In this document: one piece after another, positions 1 to 5,912 of the stretch
Layout of the letters: every line of letters starts with the position of its first letter
How positions within the stretch are numbered: the first letter of the stretch is position 1
NCBI GenBank assembly: GCA_943354465.1
Contig: CALRCC010000010.1
Location: forward strand, 1 to 14,980
Direction: 5' to 3'
Length of the DNA: 14,980 bases
DNA from: Candidatus Ryanbacteria bacterium
GTDB taxonomy: Bacteria; Patescibacteriota; Minisyncoccia; Ryanbacterales; GWA2-47-10b
Notes under the pieces: model-generated
What the model was told of the DNA's origin: nothing
Database searches by the model: none
The model's input: only the letters and a program-made list of their open reading frames with translations
Program-made: the position numbers and the translations under genes

Positions 1-486
1 GGAGGCGTTATCATTGTGTGTGGGCTGGATGGGCTTGATGAGGAAGGTCGAAGAGTTGACCCTTTGAATTTTGCTGAGGTTAAAAAACACACAATCACAG
101 ACGAGGTTTCTCCGTATGACTCCATAGTTTCTGCTACACTTGCGGGTGAATATCTTGGAACGTGGATACTTTCGCCAGAATATTTTGGGGTTAGTATTGA
201 TGCAGAAAAGATTCAAATTACCAATAAGGAGGCAGATATCAAGGAGGCCAACATCGCGGCGCTTAACGGTACAAATTCAGACCTTGCAGACTACCTCGCA
301 GTAAATGCCGCACTGGGGTTGTATGCTATGGAATATTTGCCGCGAAGTGATGCGATTACGCCAAATGGGCTCAATAAGGCATATTTGCAGGAATGTTTCC
401 GTCGTTGCCGTGATGTAATTGCATCTGGTGCGGCAAAGAATGTTCTCGATAAGTATGTCCATGCGAGCAAGACTATTTTAACTTGA
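1..486 (+). CDS. TrpD-like anthranilate phosphoribosyltransferase family protein, C-terminal part (5' end outside window)
   Basis: The frame is open to the left edge and ends at TGA 484-486, so this is the C-terminal ~161 residues of a longer gene. The GTG at 16 is only an internal valine. The edge translation GGVIIVCGLDGLDEEG matches the TrpD strand-turn carrying the GxDGLDE signature. It is followed by a 'SPEYFGV' segment (compare 'T.EDFGL' in TrpD) and a helical end with NAALGLYAME and CRDVIASGAA, like the TrpD C-terminal 'NAA..L' and 'A...I.SG.A' helices. Known family members join phosphoribosyl pyrophosphate to anthranilate or related acceptors. The PRPP-binding N-terminal half is not visible and no other trp gene is present here, so a TrpD2/YbiB-like or other phosphoribosyltransferase role is equally possible. 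A strong terminator follows 17 bases after the stop. Confidence 0.72.
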   Translation, partial: GGVIIVCGLDGLDEEGRRVDPLNFAEVKKHTITDEVSPYDSIVSATLAGEYLGTWILSPEYFGVSIDAEKIQITNKEADIKEANIAALNGTNSDLADYLAVNAALGLYAMEYLPRSDAITPNGLNKAYLQECFRRCRDVIASGAAKNVLDKYVHASKTILT

Positions 487-503
487 GAAGGGAGTAACAC
501 TTC

Positions 504-530
504 AAGAGGGGAAACTTTCCCCTCTTTTTT
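504..530 (+). terminator. Rho-independent terminator after the TrpD-like gene
   Basis: A perfect stem AAGAGGGGAAA / TTTCCCCTCTT surrounds a single C (practical loop about 5 bases) and runs straight into T6. It lies 17 bases after the TGA at 484-486. The A-rich 5' arm also makes a shorter terminator on the minus strand conceivable, but no minus-strand gene needs it. Confidence 0.93.
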
Positions 531-537
531 ATTTGCA

Positions 538-587
538 TACCATGATATTTCGTGGTATTGTAAACACAGATTGTAATTTTGTAATCT
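538..587 (+). promoter_or_regulatory. Putative promoter region with two inverted repeats
   Basis: Two small inverted repeats lie between the terminator and the phosphatase remnant. The first is TACCATGA-TATT-TCGTGGTA (538-557, one wobble pair). The second is AGATT...AATCT (568-587). A possible sigma-70 box pair sits across them: TTGTAA (558-563), a 16-base spacer and TGTAAT (580-585). The arrangement resembles an operator around a promoter for the following genes, but the boxes are imperfect and the repeats are short. Confidence 0.35.
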
Positions 588-604
588 CAAAAAGGAGATA
601 AATC

Positions 605-848
605 ATGAAAAAGATTATTCTAACTGTCTGCAAAGGCAATATTCACAGGTCCGTAATTGCTGCGGCTTGCATTGAGAAACTGCTCCGAGAGCAAGAACTT
701 CAAGAAGTGATAGGAAGCTGAAAAAATATTCTATCTCGGAAGACTCTTTCAGTGCTTTATGTCCATACGTTTTCGCTATGAAAAGAATCCAGAGCAAGCA
801 ATGGCCATATTTAAAGAAGCAAAGGATGTTATTCAAAAAATAATTTGA
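605..848 (+). pseudogene. Low-molecular-weight protein tyrosine phosphatase-like gene remnant
   Basis: ATG 605 follows a good ribosome site (AAAGGAGA, 591-598). The first 38 codons read MKKIILTVCKGNIHRSVIAA..., carrying the CX5R-S P-loop (C9, R15, S16) of LMW phosphatases/arsenate reductases, and then hit TGA at 719-721. The rest of the remnant lies in another frame, open from 714 to TGA 846-848. It encodes a charged helix (YEKNPEQAMAIFKEAKDVIQ) resembling the usual C-terminal helix. Normal family members have about 140-170 residues with a DP or Asp-containing loop near the C-terminus. Here only about 80 codons remain, so the middle and the catalytic Asp loop appear deleted and the frame is shifted. 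The family dephosphorylates phosphotyrosine or low-molecular-weight substrates, but this copy should be inactive. The C-terminal match is weaker than the P-loop match. Confidence 0.65.
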
Positions 849-872
849 TTGATTTATGACGAGAGGAGCTGA

Positions 873-1564
873 ATGGTTCCTCTCATTTTTAAACTAATGA
901 AAGAAAACAATAAGAAAACAATAATTTTTGATATGGATGGAACTCTTTATAAATTTAAAGGAGATTCTTTTAAAAGTTCTGGTCTTTATGATGTTGTGAT
1001 TGCAAATACATTACTATATATATCGAGCAAACTAGAAAAGTCAGAAATAGAGGCACGAGAGGTACTCGAGCTTGTTTTTAGAAAATACTGGAACAGCATA
1101 AGTATTGGACTCGAAAAAGAGTTTAAAATAGATCGTAATGATTATTTTGATTTCGCATGGAACATAGAAGCAAAAAATTATGTTCAGTTCGACCCAAGAT
1201 TAGGAGAGTATCTCTCAAGGTTAAAAAATGATTTTGAGCTAGTTTTGATTTCTGATGCTCCAAAAATTTGGGTTAGGATTGTTTTAGAGCATATTGGCGT
1301 GAAAGAAGTTTTCAAGGATAATATTTATTCTGGCGAAGGGGACACAAGAAAAGAATTTGGAAATGCATTTGAAGCAATATGTAAAAAAGGGGGATTGAGT
1401 CCAGTATGTGTATTTCTGTAGGTGACCAAGAAGAAACAGATATTATCCCCGCGAAACTACTTGGGATGAAAACCATTTTTATAGGAGAAAAAAAGAGCAA
1501 TATTTCTGACTATACTATCCGGGATATTTTTGAGCTTGAAGAATTTGTGAAAGACAAAAAGTAG
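873..1564 (+). pseudogene. HAD-superfamily hydrolase, split by a frameshift
   Basis: Frame A runs 873-1421 and starts with hydrophobic residues, then IIFDMDGTLY, the HAD motif I with nucleophile Asp20 and Asp22. Motif II is seen in LVLISDAPK. Frame A stops at TAG 1419-1421 just where motif III/IV is due. A different frame then gives MCISVGDQEETDIIPAKLLG (from 1406) to TAG 1562-1564, which is the classic HAD motif IV (GDxxxxD) plus the 'AK.LGM.TI' strand. The two halves together make about 230 residues, normal for HAD subfamily I. The shift is -1 and lies between about 1383 and 1405, most simply in the A6G5 run at 1383-1393. The start could be ATG 873 (preceded by GAGAGGAG, short spacing) or ATG 897, which begins just before motif I. 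The region is markedly AT-rich. Real inactivation and a homopolymer assembly error are both possible. Substrate unknown; small phosphate esters such as nucleotides are typical of the family. Confidence 0.8.
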
Positions 1565-1621
1565 TCATTTGGAAGTTTTTACAGTAGAATTCACAAAAGG
1601 AAGGCGAGTTAATAAAATTAA

Positions 1622-2437
1622 ATGAACAAATTCAAAAAAATATTTAATAAGGAACATGGAGTTGTGATTGGGGCGATTCACTTTCCGCCACTCCTAGGTT
1701 TTTCAGAATTCCCTGGTTTTGAAATTGCTCAAGAGAATGCACTCAGAGATTTAAAAGCATTTGAACAAGGTGGCGTGGATGCTATTATTTTTGAAAACAA
1801 TTACGACATTCCGCATACGGAGTTTGTCGGTCCGGAGATTGGCGCATCAATGCTTCTTTTGGGTGAGGAAATTAAAAAGGCAACGACTCTGCCGATAGGT
1901 ATAAGTGTGCTGTGGAACGATTATAAAACGGCGCTGTCTATTGCAAAAGTTTTAGACCTTCAGTTTATTCGTGTGCCTGTTTTTGTAGATACTGTTAAAA
2001 CAAGCTACGGTGTTATCGAAGGAAATTTTGAAGAAATAATAAAATTTAGAAAACAAATTCAGGCCGAGCACGTGGCACTTTTTACAGATATTCACGTGAA
2101 GCACGCAGAGATATTGTCTTCATATACCATTATTGAATCTGCGCAGTTAGCTATTAAAGAAGGTTCAGATGGACTTATTATAACGGGAAAATGGACAGGG
2201 GACGCTCCAGATCTAGCCGAAATCAAAGAAGTCAGAGCTTCCGTAGCTGATTTTCCAATTATTTGCGGGAGTGGAGTTGATAGTAAAAATATTCACAAAT
2301 TATTTCAGTATGCTAGTGGTGGAATTGTTAGTACGTCTTTAAAAGAGGGAGCCAGTAAGCAAGGCGAGGTAAATGTGAAGGGCTATGAACAGAGAATTAA
2401 TGAAGAGAAGGTTTCTGAATTAATGAATAGTATTTAA
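1622..2437 (+). CDS. BtpA/SgcQ-family TIM-barrel protein
   Basis: The 271 residues match the BtpA family along the whole length: VIGAIHFPPLLG (15-26), an FEN motif (57-59), GISVLWNDY (93-101), FIRVPVF (115-121), DIHVKHA (156-162), IITGKWTG (186-193), CGSGVD (215-220) and IVSTSLKEG (235-243). Normal family length is about 260-275. The family is named from cyanobacterial BtpA, needed for photosystem I accumulation, and includes SgcQ of enteric bacteria. Most members occur in non-photosynthetic organisms and their reaction is not established; the fold suggests binding of a phosphorylated sugar or base. ATG 1622 is the first start after an in-frame TAA at 1619. A purine-rich AAAGGAAGG (1596-1604) lies 17 bases upstream, too far for a good ribosome site. 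Unlike its two upstream neighbours the gene is intact. Confidence 0.88.
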   Translation: MNKFKKIFNKEHGVVIGAIHFPPLLGFSEFPGFEIAQENALRDLKAFEQGGVDAIIFENNYDIPHTEFVGPEIGASMLLLGEEIKKATTLPIGISVLWNDYKTALSIAKVLDLQFIRVPVFVDTVKTSYGVIEGNFEEIIKFRKQIQAEHVALFTDIHVKHAEILSSYTIIESAQLAIKEGSDGLIITGKWTGDAPDLAEIKEVRASVADFPIICGSGVDSKNIHKLFQYASGGIVSTSLKEGASKQGEVNVKGYEQRINEEKVSELMNSI

Positions 2438-2452
2438 ACATTTGTAATGTAG

Positions 2453-2482
2453 AAAAAAAGTACCGGAGGGTATCCGGTGCTT
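2453..2482 (-). terminator. Rho-independent terminator of the AstE-like gene
   Basis: Read on the minus strand, stem AAGCACCGG / CCGGTACTT (one G-U pair) with loop ATACCCT is followed by T7. It begins 15 bases beyond the stop of the minus-strand hydrolase gene. On the plus strand no T-run follows, so the BtpA gene is not obviously terminated here. Confidence 0.88.
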
Positions 2483-2497
2483 AAAGGTGCGATTAAT

Positions 2498-3472
2498 TTA
2501 CTCGACAGTTATTATCTTAGGAGGTTTTAGATAGAACATCACTTCCTCGTCCAAGTTTTTAACTGTTGTTCCTGGAGGAGCAAAGATCGAGTGTCCTGTG
2601 AGCGGCGCAAGGATATCTTCTTTCTCATTGGTGGCAATTCTTTCTCCCACCGTAAACATTTCGTATGTTGGGAATGGTTTTACCAGTGAGTACGATGCAT
2701 CAGGAAACATGAGTGCTCCGTCAACAAAGTACTCATTGTATTCACGACCACCAGCCTCTGTCTCTCCTTCAATCATATTGAGATTTTTCAGCAAGGCTTC
2801 GGTGCAATCAATGGCCCTCATAAATGCGTCAGGGTTCCCGTGACAACCTGCCTCAATCCCCATCACGGGTATAGAACCATTTCCGTAGAAAAATACAGCA
2901 GGTTTACCTATCTGTATATTTTCTATGTTGGTGATGATATCTGTGATGGGGAATCCGCGGATTAGCTGAGGATGAACTGTGCCGATATTCATAATCATTC
3001 CGACACTTTTCTGTGCAGTGCTATGAATATCAAATCCGATATCAAACTGACTCCAAATACTCCTCAATTCCTGCGCTCGGCGAACTTCATATCGAGGATC
3101 GTCATTCCCGCATTTCATAACATCATTTGGCAGACGATTCATGTTTACGTCTACAAAACGAGAAGCTTTTTTTTCATCGTCACTTCCTGCGACCAGGAAC
3201 TTTCCAGTCGCAGGAATATTGTTGAGGACAAAGATAACGACACCATTTCTGAGATGTTGCTCAAGTGGAAATTTCTCCCTGAAGTGAGCAAGTACAGCAA
3301 GCCCGCTGGGTTCATTCCCGTGAGTGTGAATCGTTACGCCAAGCACTGGTCCATGTTTTCCTGATTCAATTTTCCAGATGCCGCTTACATCTTCATACGA
3401 AGATTCTTTGATAAAATTGAAGTGCCTTATCAAGGCCTCCATTTTCAGATAGTCTGCTAATTTCGATTCCAT
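2498..3472 (-). CDS. Succinylglutamate desuccinylase/aspartoacylase-family zinc hydrolase
   Basis: A 324-residue protein of the AstE/AspA branch of the M14 metallocarboxypeptidase clan. Visible are the zinc ligands in HGNEPSG (H51, E54) and the third ligand in FDIHST (H150). The substrate-binding NMNR stretch is at 110-113, and the catalytic glutamate is in MGIEAGCHGNP (E207). The C-terminal part (about 240-324, with FTVGERIA and LAPLTGHSIFAPPG) is the beta-rich domain usual in this family, and the length is normal. Family members remove succinyl, acetyl or other acyl groups from amino acids. AstE itself acts in arginine catabolism, but no ast gene is near and the substrate cannot be deduced. 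The start at 3472 is fixed by a perfect AGGAGGT (minus strand, 3477-3483) five bases away. A TACAAT -10-like box lies on the minus strand at 3500-3505, without a good -35. The gene stands alone with its own terminator. Confidence 0.9.
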   Translation of the reverse strand: MESKLADYLKMEALIRHFNFIKESSYEDVSGIWKIESGKHGPVLGVTIHTHGNEPSGLAVLAHFREKFPLEQHLRNGVVIFVLNNIPATGKFLVAGSDDEKKASRFVDVNMNRLPNDVMKCGNDDPRYEVRRAQELRSIWSQFDIGFDIHSTAQKSVGMIMNIGTVHPQLIRGFPITDIITNIENIQIGKPAVFFYGNGSIPVMGIEAGCHGNPDAFMRAIDCTEALLKNLNMIEGETEAGGREYNEYFVDGALMFPDASYSLVKPFPTYEMFTVGERIATNEKEDILAPLTGHSIFAPPGTTVKNLDEEVMFYLKPPKIITVE

Positions 3473-3484
3473 TTTAACCTCCTG

Positions 3485-3910
3485 TAATTAAATGAACAGA
3501 TTGTACCCTCATTAAAACTAGCATTTAAGCGTTATTCTGTAAACCGCCGCCTTTTAGGTAAATACAAGAGAATTTTTCACTTGTACGAAAAGGGGAAGTA
3601 GTCGCGAGTGGTGGTATGCACATACAGAAAGCACCACATAATTTTTACCCACTCCTGTTTGGCCCGGTATCATATAAAGATATATGGGGTTTTATGGCAA
3701 AAAAAGTAAAGGCAATCTAATCCAACATTCTTAAAAACATTTAGAAAATAGCGCGGCAACTGGTCAGGTTTCTTTCAAAAAAGGTTCGCGCGGAGCGTGT
3801 AATTACAGCACCAGATATGGCCTGTTGCCAGTTTTGGATGGCGAATATAAACTATATGCAAGGTCGAGCATGAATATAAAATGAGCCTTTAATATTAATC
3901 AAAAAAGCGT
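3485..3910. other. Gene-poor intergenic stretch with hairpins and two short unassigned open frames
   Basis: No recognisable gene is seen in about 425 bases. Frame 3616-3720 (+) begins with ATG and gives a 34-residue peptide ending in WGFMAKKVKAI, without a convincing ribosome site. Frame 3735-3884 (+) is open for 49 codons (for example VSFKKGSRGACNYSTRYG) but has no start codon. Either could be chance or a decayed gene tail. Structure: GTGGTG (3608-3613) can pair with CACCAC (3632-3637), followed by ATAATTTTT, a weak terminator-like element. GAGTGG (3606-3611) can instead pair with CCACTC (3649-3654). GGCAAC near 3754 can pair with GTTGCC near 3824. Confidence 0.4.
3825..3853 (+). promoter_or_regulatory. 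Putative sigma-70-type promoter for the 3911-5188 gene cluster
   Basis: TTGCCA (3825-3830) and TAAACT (3848-3853) are separated by 17 bases. This would give a 5' leader of roughly 50 bases before ATG 3911. The -10 box matches consensus at four of six positions, so this is tentative. Confidence 0.4.
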
Positions 3911-4294
3911 ATGTTAAAAATAATTACAAAGTCAACAGTTGTTTCTTCGGCCGTGATATTTGCATATTGGGCAGGTACTCAATTGGCACTGGCGCAGGCA
4001 AAATGCATGATCGATGGTCAGGAAGTGCCTTGTGAAGTATTAGGGAGTAAGGTTAAGGGTTTCTTGGGTTGGGGCATTGGTATTTTTCTTGGTATGGTAG
4101 TTCTTGCGATTTTTTCTACGGTATTTTGGATAAAGATGATTGTTCACGCTTCACGCCATCAAATAAACAATAAAGGAATTTGGATCGTCGTCTTGATCCT
4201 TACTGGAATTATCGGAGCTCTTATTTATTATTTTACAGTCAAACGAAAATTTAATGATCAGTTTTCGGCAACGACCACGCCATTGACTCCTTAA
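3911..4294 (+). CDS. Small membrane protein with signal peptide and PLDc_N-like pair of TM segments
   Basis: 127 residues. A hydrophobic N-terminus (8-28) ends in ALAQA-K, a plausible signal-peptidase I site after residue 30. A short exported segment with two cysteines (C32, C41) follows. Two membrane helices come next, about 51-78 and 90-109; the second (GIWIVVLILTGIIGALIYYF) with the preceding loop 'HASRHQINNKG' resembles the PLDc_N/phospholipase-D-nuclease N-terminal two-helix module. A short polar, Thr/Pro-rich tail ends the protein. Function unknown; small proteins of this shape are common in Patescibacteria. It is the first gene of a tight cluster, with the RDD gene starting 4 bases after its stop. 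Confidence 0.72.
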   Translation: MLKIITKSTVVSSAVIFAYWAGTQLALAQAKCMIDGQEVPCEVLGSKVKGFLGWGIGIFLGMVVLAIFSTVFWIKMIVHASRHQINNKGIWIVVLILTGIIGALIYYFTVKRKFNDQFSATTTPLTP

Positions 4295-4298
4295 TAAT

Positions 4299-4694
4299 AT
4301 GAATTACGCAGGATTTTGGAGAAGGTTTATCGCATCAGTCGTTGACTCTATATTACTCACTGTAGTTTTTAACGCTTTGACGTGGCTCGCTTTCTCGGAG
4401 TCATTAAAAAGTAATCAGACCTTACTTTTTGTCATCACAATAATTCCTACTTGGTTGTATTATGCTCTGTTGGAAAGTTCAGCAAAGCAGGGAACATTGG
4501 GTAAGATAATTTTGGGGATGAAGGTCGTTGATTATAGTAATCAAAGAATATCTTTTGCTCGAGCAACGGGCAGATATTTTAGTAAAATAATTTCATTTGT
4601 TATTTTGATGATCGGTTTTATTATGGTTGCGTTTACTTCGCGAAAGCAAGGATTGCACGACATAATGGCAGGAACGGTAGTCATTAAAAGTTAA
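4299..4694 (+). CDS. RDD-family membrane protein
   Basis: 131 residues with the RDD layout. There is an N-terminal FWRRFIASVVDSILL helix (R9, D16), a second helix around 41-58, the conserved linker GTLGKIILGMKVVD (66-78) and RISFARATGRYF (83-94), a third helix about 97-112, and the closing SRKQGLHDIMAGTVV (H120, D121). The family is named for its conserved Arg-Asp-Asp residues. It is widespread, with a suggested transport or ion-related role but no general assigned function. The start lies 4 bases after the preceding stop and 11 bases precede the next start, so the three genes are probably co-transcribed. Confidence 0.88.
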   Translation: MNYAGFWRRFIASVVDSILLTVVFNALTWLAFSESLKSNQTLLFVITIIPTWLYYALLESSAKQGTLGKIILGMKVVDYSNQRISFARATGRYFSKIISFVILMIGFIMVAFTSRKQGLHDIMAGTVVIKS

Positions 4695-4705
4695 CACATA
4701 AACCA

Positions 4706-5188
4706 ATGTTCGGATTTTTTAAGGGGAAGATTTCTATGACGCTCGAAAAATATCAGTTTGCCCCAGGTGAGGAGATCAAGGGGCGTATTACTCTCGAGCT
4801 CAAAAAAAATATTCAAGCACAAGCACTTACTGTGCAGTTGCTCGGTACACGGCGAGTGTCTAGAGATTCAACAAGAGGTAGCGATACTCACCATGACACT
4901 ATCTTTGATTTTTCGTTGCCACTTGATGGTGAAAAAGAGTACCCTGCTGGTCAGGTGCTCAACTATGATTTTTCTCTAAAAATACCTGATACGATATTGC
5001 ATGGTGTGTCTGGAGCTAAAGGCCTCGAGCTCGGAACCAAAATTTTGGGTGCTATCAATATTGCGGCAACATTGGGAGGGCTGTCAGGATCATTGGGCGG
5101 ATCGCAAAGAATTGATTGGCAGGTGATCGCACGGCTTGATAGTCCTGGCCTTGATCTGACAAAGAAGGTTCAAGTAAATATCGCCTAG
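4706..5188 (+). CDS. Spo0M/arrestin-like beta-sandwich protein
   Basis: 160 residues beginning MFGFFKGKISMTLEKYQFAPGEEIKGRITLEL, the typical first strands of arrestin-N/Spo0M domains ('i...l.k..y.pGe.I.G.v.l'). ALTVQLLGTRRVSR and the FDFSLPLDGEKEYPAGQVLNYDFSLKIP strands follow, then a Gly/Ala-rich insertion (about 101-131) and the final IDWQVIARLDSPGLDLTKKVQVNIA. No signal peptide or membrane helix is seen, so it is probably cytoplasmic. In Bacillus, Spo0M influences sporulation and cell morphology; no such process is expected here and the role is unknown. The protein is shorter than Bacillus Spo0M and looks like a single arrestin lobe. It is the third gene of the 3911-5188 cluster. Confidence 0.75.
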   Translation: MFGFFKGKISMTLEKYQFAPGEEIKGRITLELKKNIQAQALTVQLLGTRRVSRDSTRGSDTHHDTIFDFSLPLDGEKEYPAGQVLNYDFSLKIPDTILHGVSGAKGLELGTKILGAINIAATLGGLSGSLGGSQRIDWQVIARLDSPGLDLTKKVQVNIA

Positions 5189-5196
5189 AGTTTGGC

Positions 5197-5225
5197 TTGT
5201 CGTGTAGTACCGATTTTGATATGAT
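5197..5225 (+). promoter_or_regulatory. Putative promoter of tRNA-His
   Basis: TTGTCG (5197-5202), a 17-base spacer and TATGAT (5220-5225). The start point would fall near 5232, giving a precursor with a leader of about 24 bases before the tRNA. A small hairpin TTGCTT/AAGCAA (about 5226-5248) lies in that leader. Confidence 0.55.
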
Positions 5226-5254
5226 TGCTTGGCTTTTATGTAAGCAAAAAATAT

Positions 5255-5326
5255 GGTGGCTATGGTGTAGCGGCAACACGACGCTCTGTGGCAGCGTTAT
5301 CTCGGGTTCGAATCCCGATAGCCACC
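5255..5326 (+). tRNA. tRNA-His (anticodon GTG)
   Basis: A complete cloverleaf. The acceptor has eight pairs when the extra G(-1) at 5255 is included (GGTGGCTA / TAGCCACC), the hallmark of tRNA-His. The D arm is GTGT-AGCGGCA-ACAC. The anticodon arm is ACGCT-CTGTGGC-AGCGT with GTG at 34-36. The variable loop has 4 bases. The T arm is TCGGG-TTCGAAT-CCCGA. C73 is the discriminator that pairs with G-1. The following bases are CAC, so the full CCA is not encoded and must be added. Confidence 0.97.
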
Positions 5327-5364
5327 CACAAAATAAAAAGTTCTGCTGTGTGTGGGGCTTTTTT
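5325..5364 (+). terminator. Possible weak terminator after tRNA-His
   Basis: CCCACA (5325-5330, overlapping the tRNA 3' end) can pair with TGTGGG (5351-5356), followed by GC and T6. AAAAAG/CTTTTT (5335-5340/5358-5363) is an alternative pairing. Neither is a textbook stem. Confidence 0.3.
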
Positions 5365-5414
5365 ATGTTAATATGAGTGGTATCAGTCGTTTTTATTATT
5401 AATTAAATATTTTT

Positions 5415-5657
5415 ATGGCTATACACGCGTCTATAAGAAAAGCTTTTGTTTCTGATGACAAGCAAAAGTATCGATTTCAGATAGGGCAGTTGGTAGCGTC
5501 TGCTTTGAGTGGGTTTGTGGTAGGCGTTATTACCGCATCGATGATTTGGATGTTGGCACTTTATTATATAAACAATTTAGTTCTTGAGTACGGCATTGAA
5601 AATGCGCCGACTCCACAAGAGGTTCTTATGGGTATCAACCCATTTGACGGTCGTTAA
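5415..5657 (+). CDS. Small single-pass membrane protein, hypothetical
   Basis: 80 residues. A basic, charged N-terminus (1-22) precedes one long hydrophobic segment about 26-55 (LVASALSGFVVGVITASMIWML...). An acidic/polar tail ends in PTPQEVLMGINPFDGR. The Lys/Arg-rich start suggests N-in, C-out insertion. No family is recognised. The leader is AT-only (TTAATTAAATATTTTT) with no ribosome site, which argues for weak or leaderless translation. Codon use and the clear membrane pattern make it more likely real than not. Confidence 0.6.
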   Translation: MAIHASIRKAFVSDDKQKYRFQIGQLVASALSGFVVGVITASMIWMLALYYINNLVLEYGIENAPTPQEVLMGINPFDGR

Positions 5658-5680
5658 ATCGGTCGATATCCACAGGGCTA

Positions 5681-5709
5681 TTGACTTGTGTACAGTGATT
5701 TGATACACT
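5681..5709 (+). promoter_or_regulatory. Strong sigma-70-type promoter of a short RNA unit
   Basis: TTGACT (5681-5686), a 17-base spacer and TACACT (5704-5709): five and four of six matches to the two consensus boxes, with optimal spacing. The predicted start is near 5716. No protein gene of convincing length lies between here and the terminator at 5793-5826. Confidence 0.75.
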
Positions 5710-5715
5710 AGAGAA

Positions 5716-5826
5716 GTACCTATGAGTTCCGCCCACTTATCAGATTTATACTGATAATGGCGTGATTAAACCAGAGAACACCCATAGTAGCGAACCCCTA
5801 GCCGAAAGGCGAGGGGTTTTCTATTT
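5716..5826 (+). ncRNA. Putative small structured RNA (about 105-110 nt)
   Basis: The stretch has its own promoter, its own terminator and a continuous nested fold. Outer stem TA(C)CTATG (5717-5724) pairs with CATAGTA (5783-5789). Next inward is GTTC (5726-5729) with GAAC (5776-5779), then CGCC (5730-5733) with GGCG (5759-5762). The apical stem is TTATCAG (5737-5743) with CTGATAA (5751-5757), loop ATTTATA. An unpaired TGATTAAACCAGA (5763-5775) faces the interior and could be the functional single strand. The only ORF, ATG 5722, encodes about 10 codons and has no ribosome site. It lacks the GGAAGGAAGC-type core of SRP RNA and is too short for 6S, tmRNA or RNase P RNA. Its start point assumes the promoter above. 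It could be a free regulatory RNA, or an attenuator ahead of the 3D-domain gene, although that gene has its own promoter. I cannot match it to a known family. Confidence 0.62.
5793..5826 (+). terminator. Rho-independent terminator of the small RNA unit
   Basis: AACCCCT (5793-5799) pairs with AGGGGTT (5812-5818). The inner GCC/GGC pairs are closed by a GAAA tetraloop, with one A-G mismatch. The stem runs into TTTTCTATTT. Confidence 0.88.
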
Positions 5827-5847
5827 GTGCCACGCCAAATGCTGGGA

Positions 5848-5875
5848 TTGACATAGAAAAAAACTGTGATATACT
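5848..5875 (+). promoter_or_regulatory. Promoter of the 3D-domain protein gene
   Basis: TTGACA (5848-5853), a 16-base spacer and TATACT (5870-5875), near-perfect sigma-70 boxes. The start near 5882 gives a leader of about 31 bases containing the ribosome site. Confidence 0.82.
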
Positions 5876-5897
5876 CATTATAGATCAATTCTCTTTG

Positions 5898-5905
5898 AAA
5901 GGAGG
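5898..5905 (+). promoter_or_regulatory. Ribosome binding site deciding the start of the 3D-domain gene
   Basis: AAAGGAGG ends 7 bases before ATG 5913. This favours ATG 5913 over the in-frame TTG 5895, which would lie upstream of the site. Confidence 0.88.
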
Positions 5906-5912
5906 AAGTACA

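Noticed and set aside
484..486. TGA-as-glycine code known from some CPR lineages
   Set aside because: TGA ends the TrpD-like gene next to a terminator and also ends the methyltransferase at full length, and no gene here needs TGA as sense.
1383..1393. Programmed frameshifting at AAAAAAGGGGG in the HAD gene
   Set aside because: The needed shift is -1, but the codons in register (AAA AAA GGG GGA) do not form an X-XXY-YYZ slippery heptamer, and no stimulatory hairpin follows closely.
3616..3720. 34-residue small protein ORF
   Set aside because: No ribosome site and no recognisable family. A frame of this length is expected by chance in AT-rich DNA, so it is described only within the intergenic entry.
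5895..5912. TTG start for the 3D-domain gene
   Set aside because: The strong AAAGGAGG at 5898-5905 would fall inside the coding region; ATG 5913 has correct spacing and starts the signal peptide.
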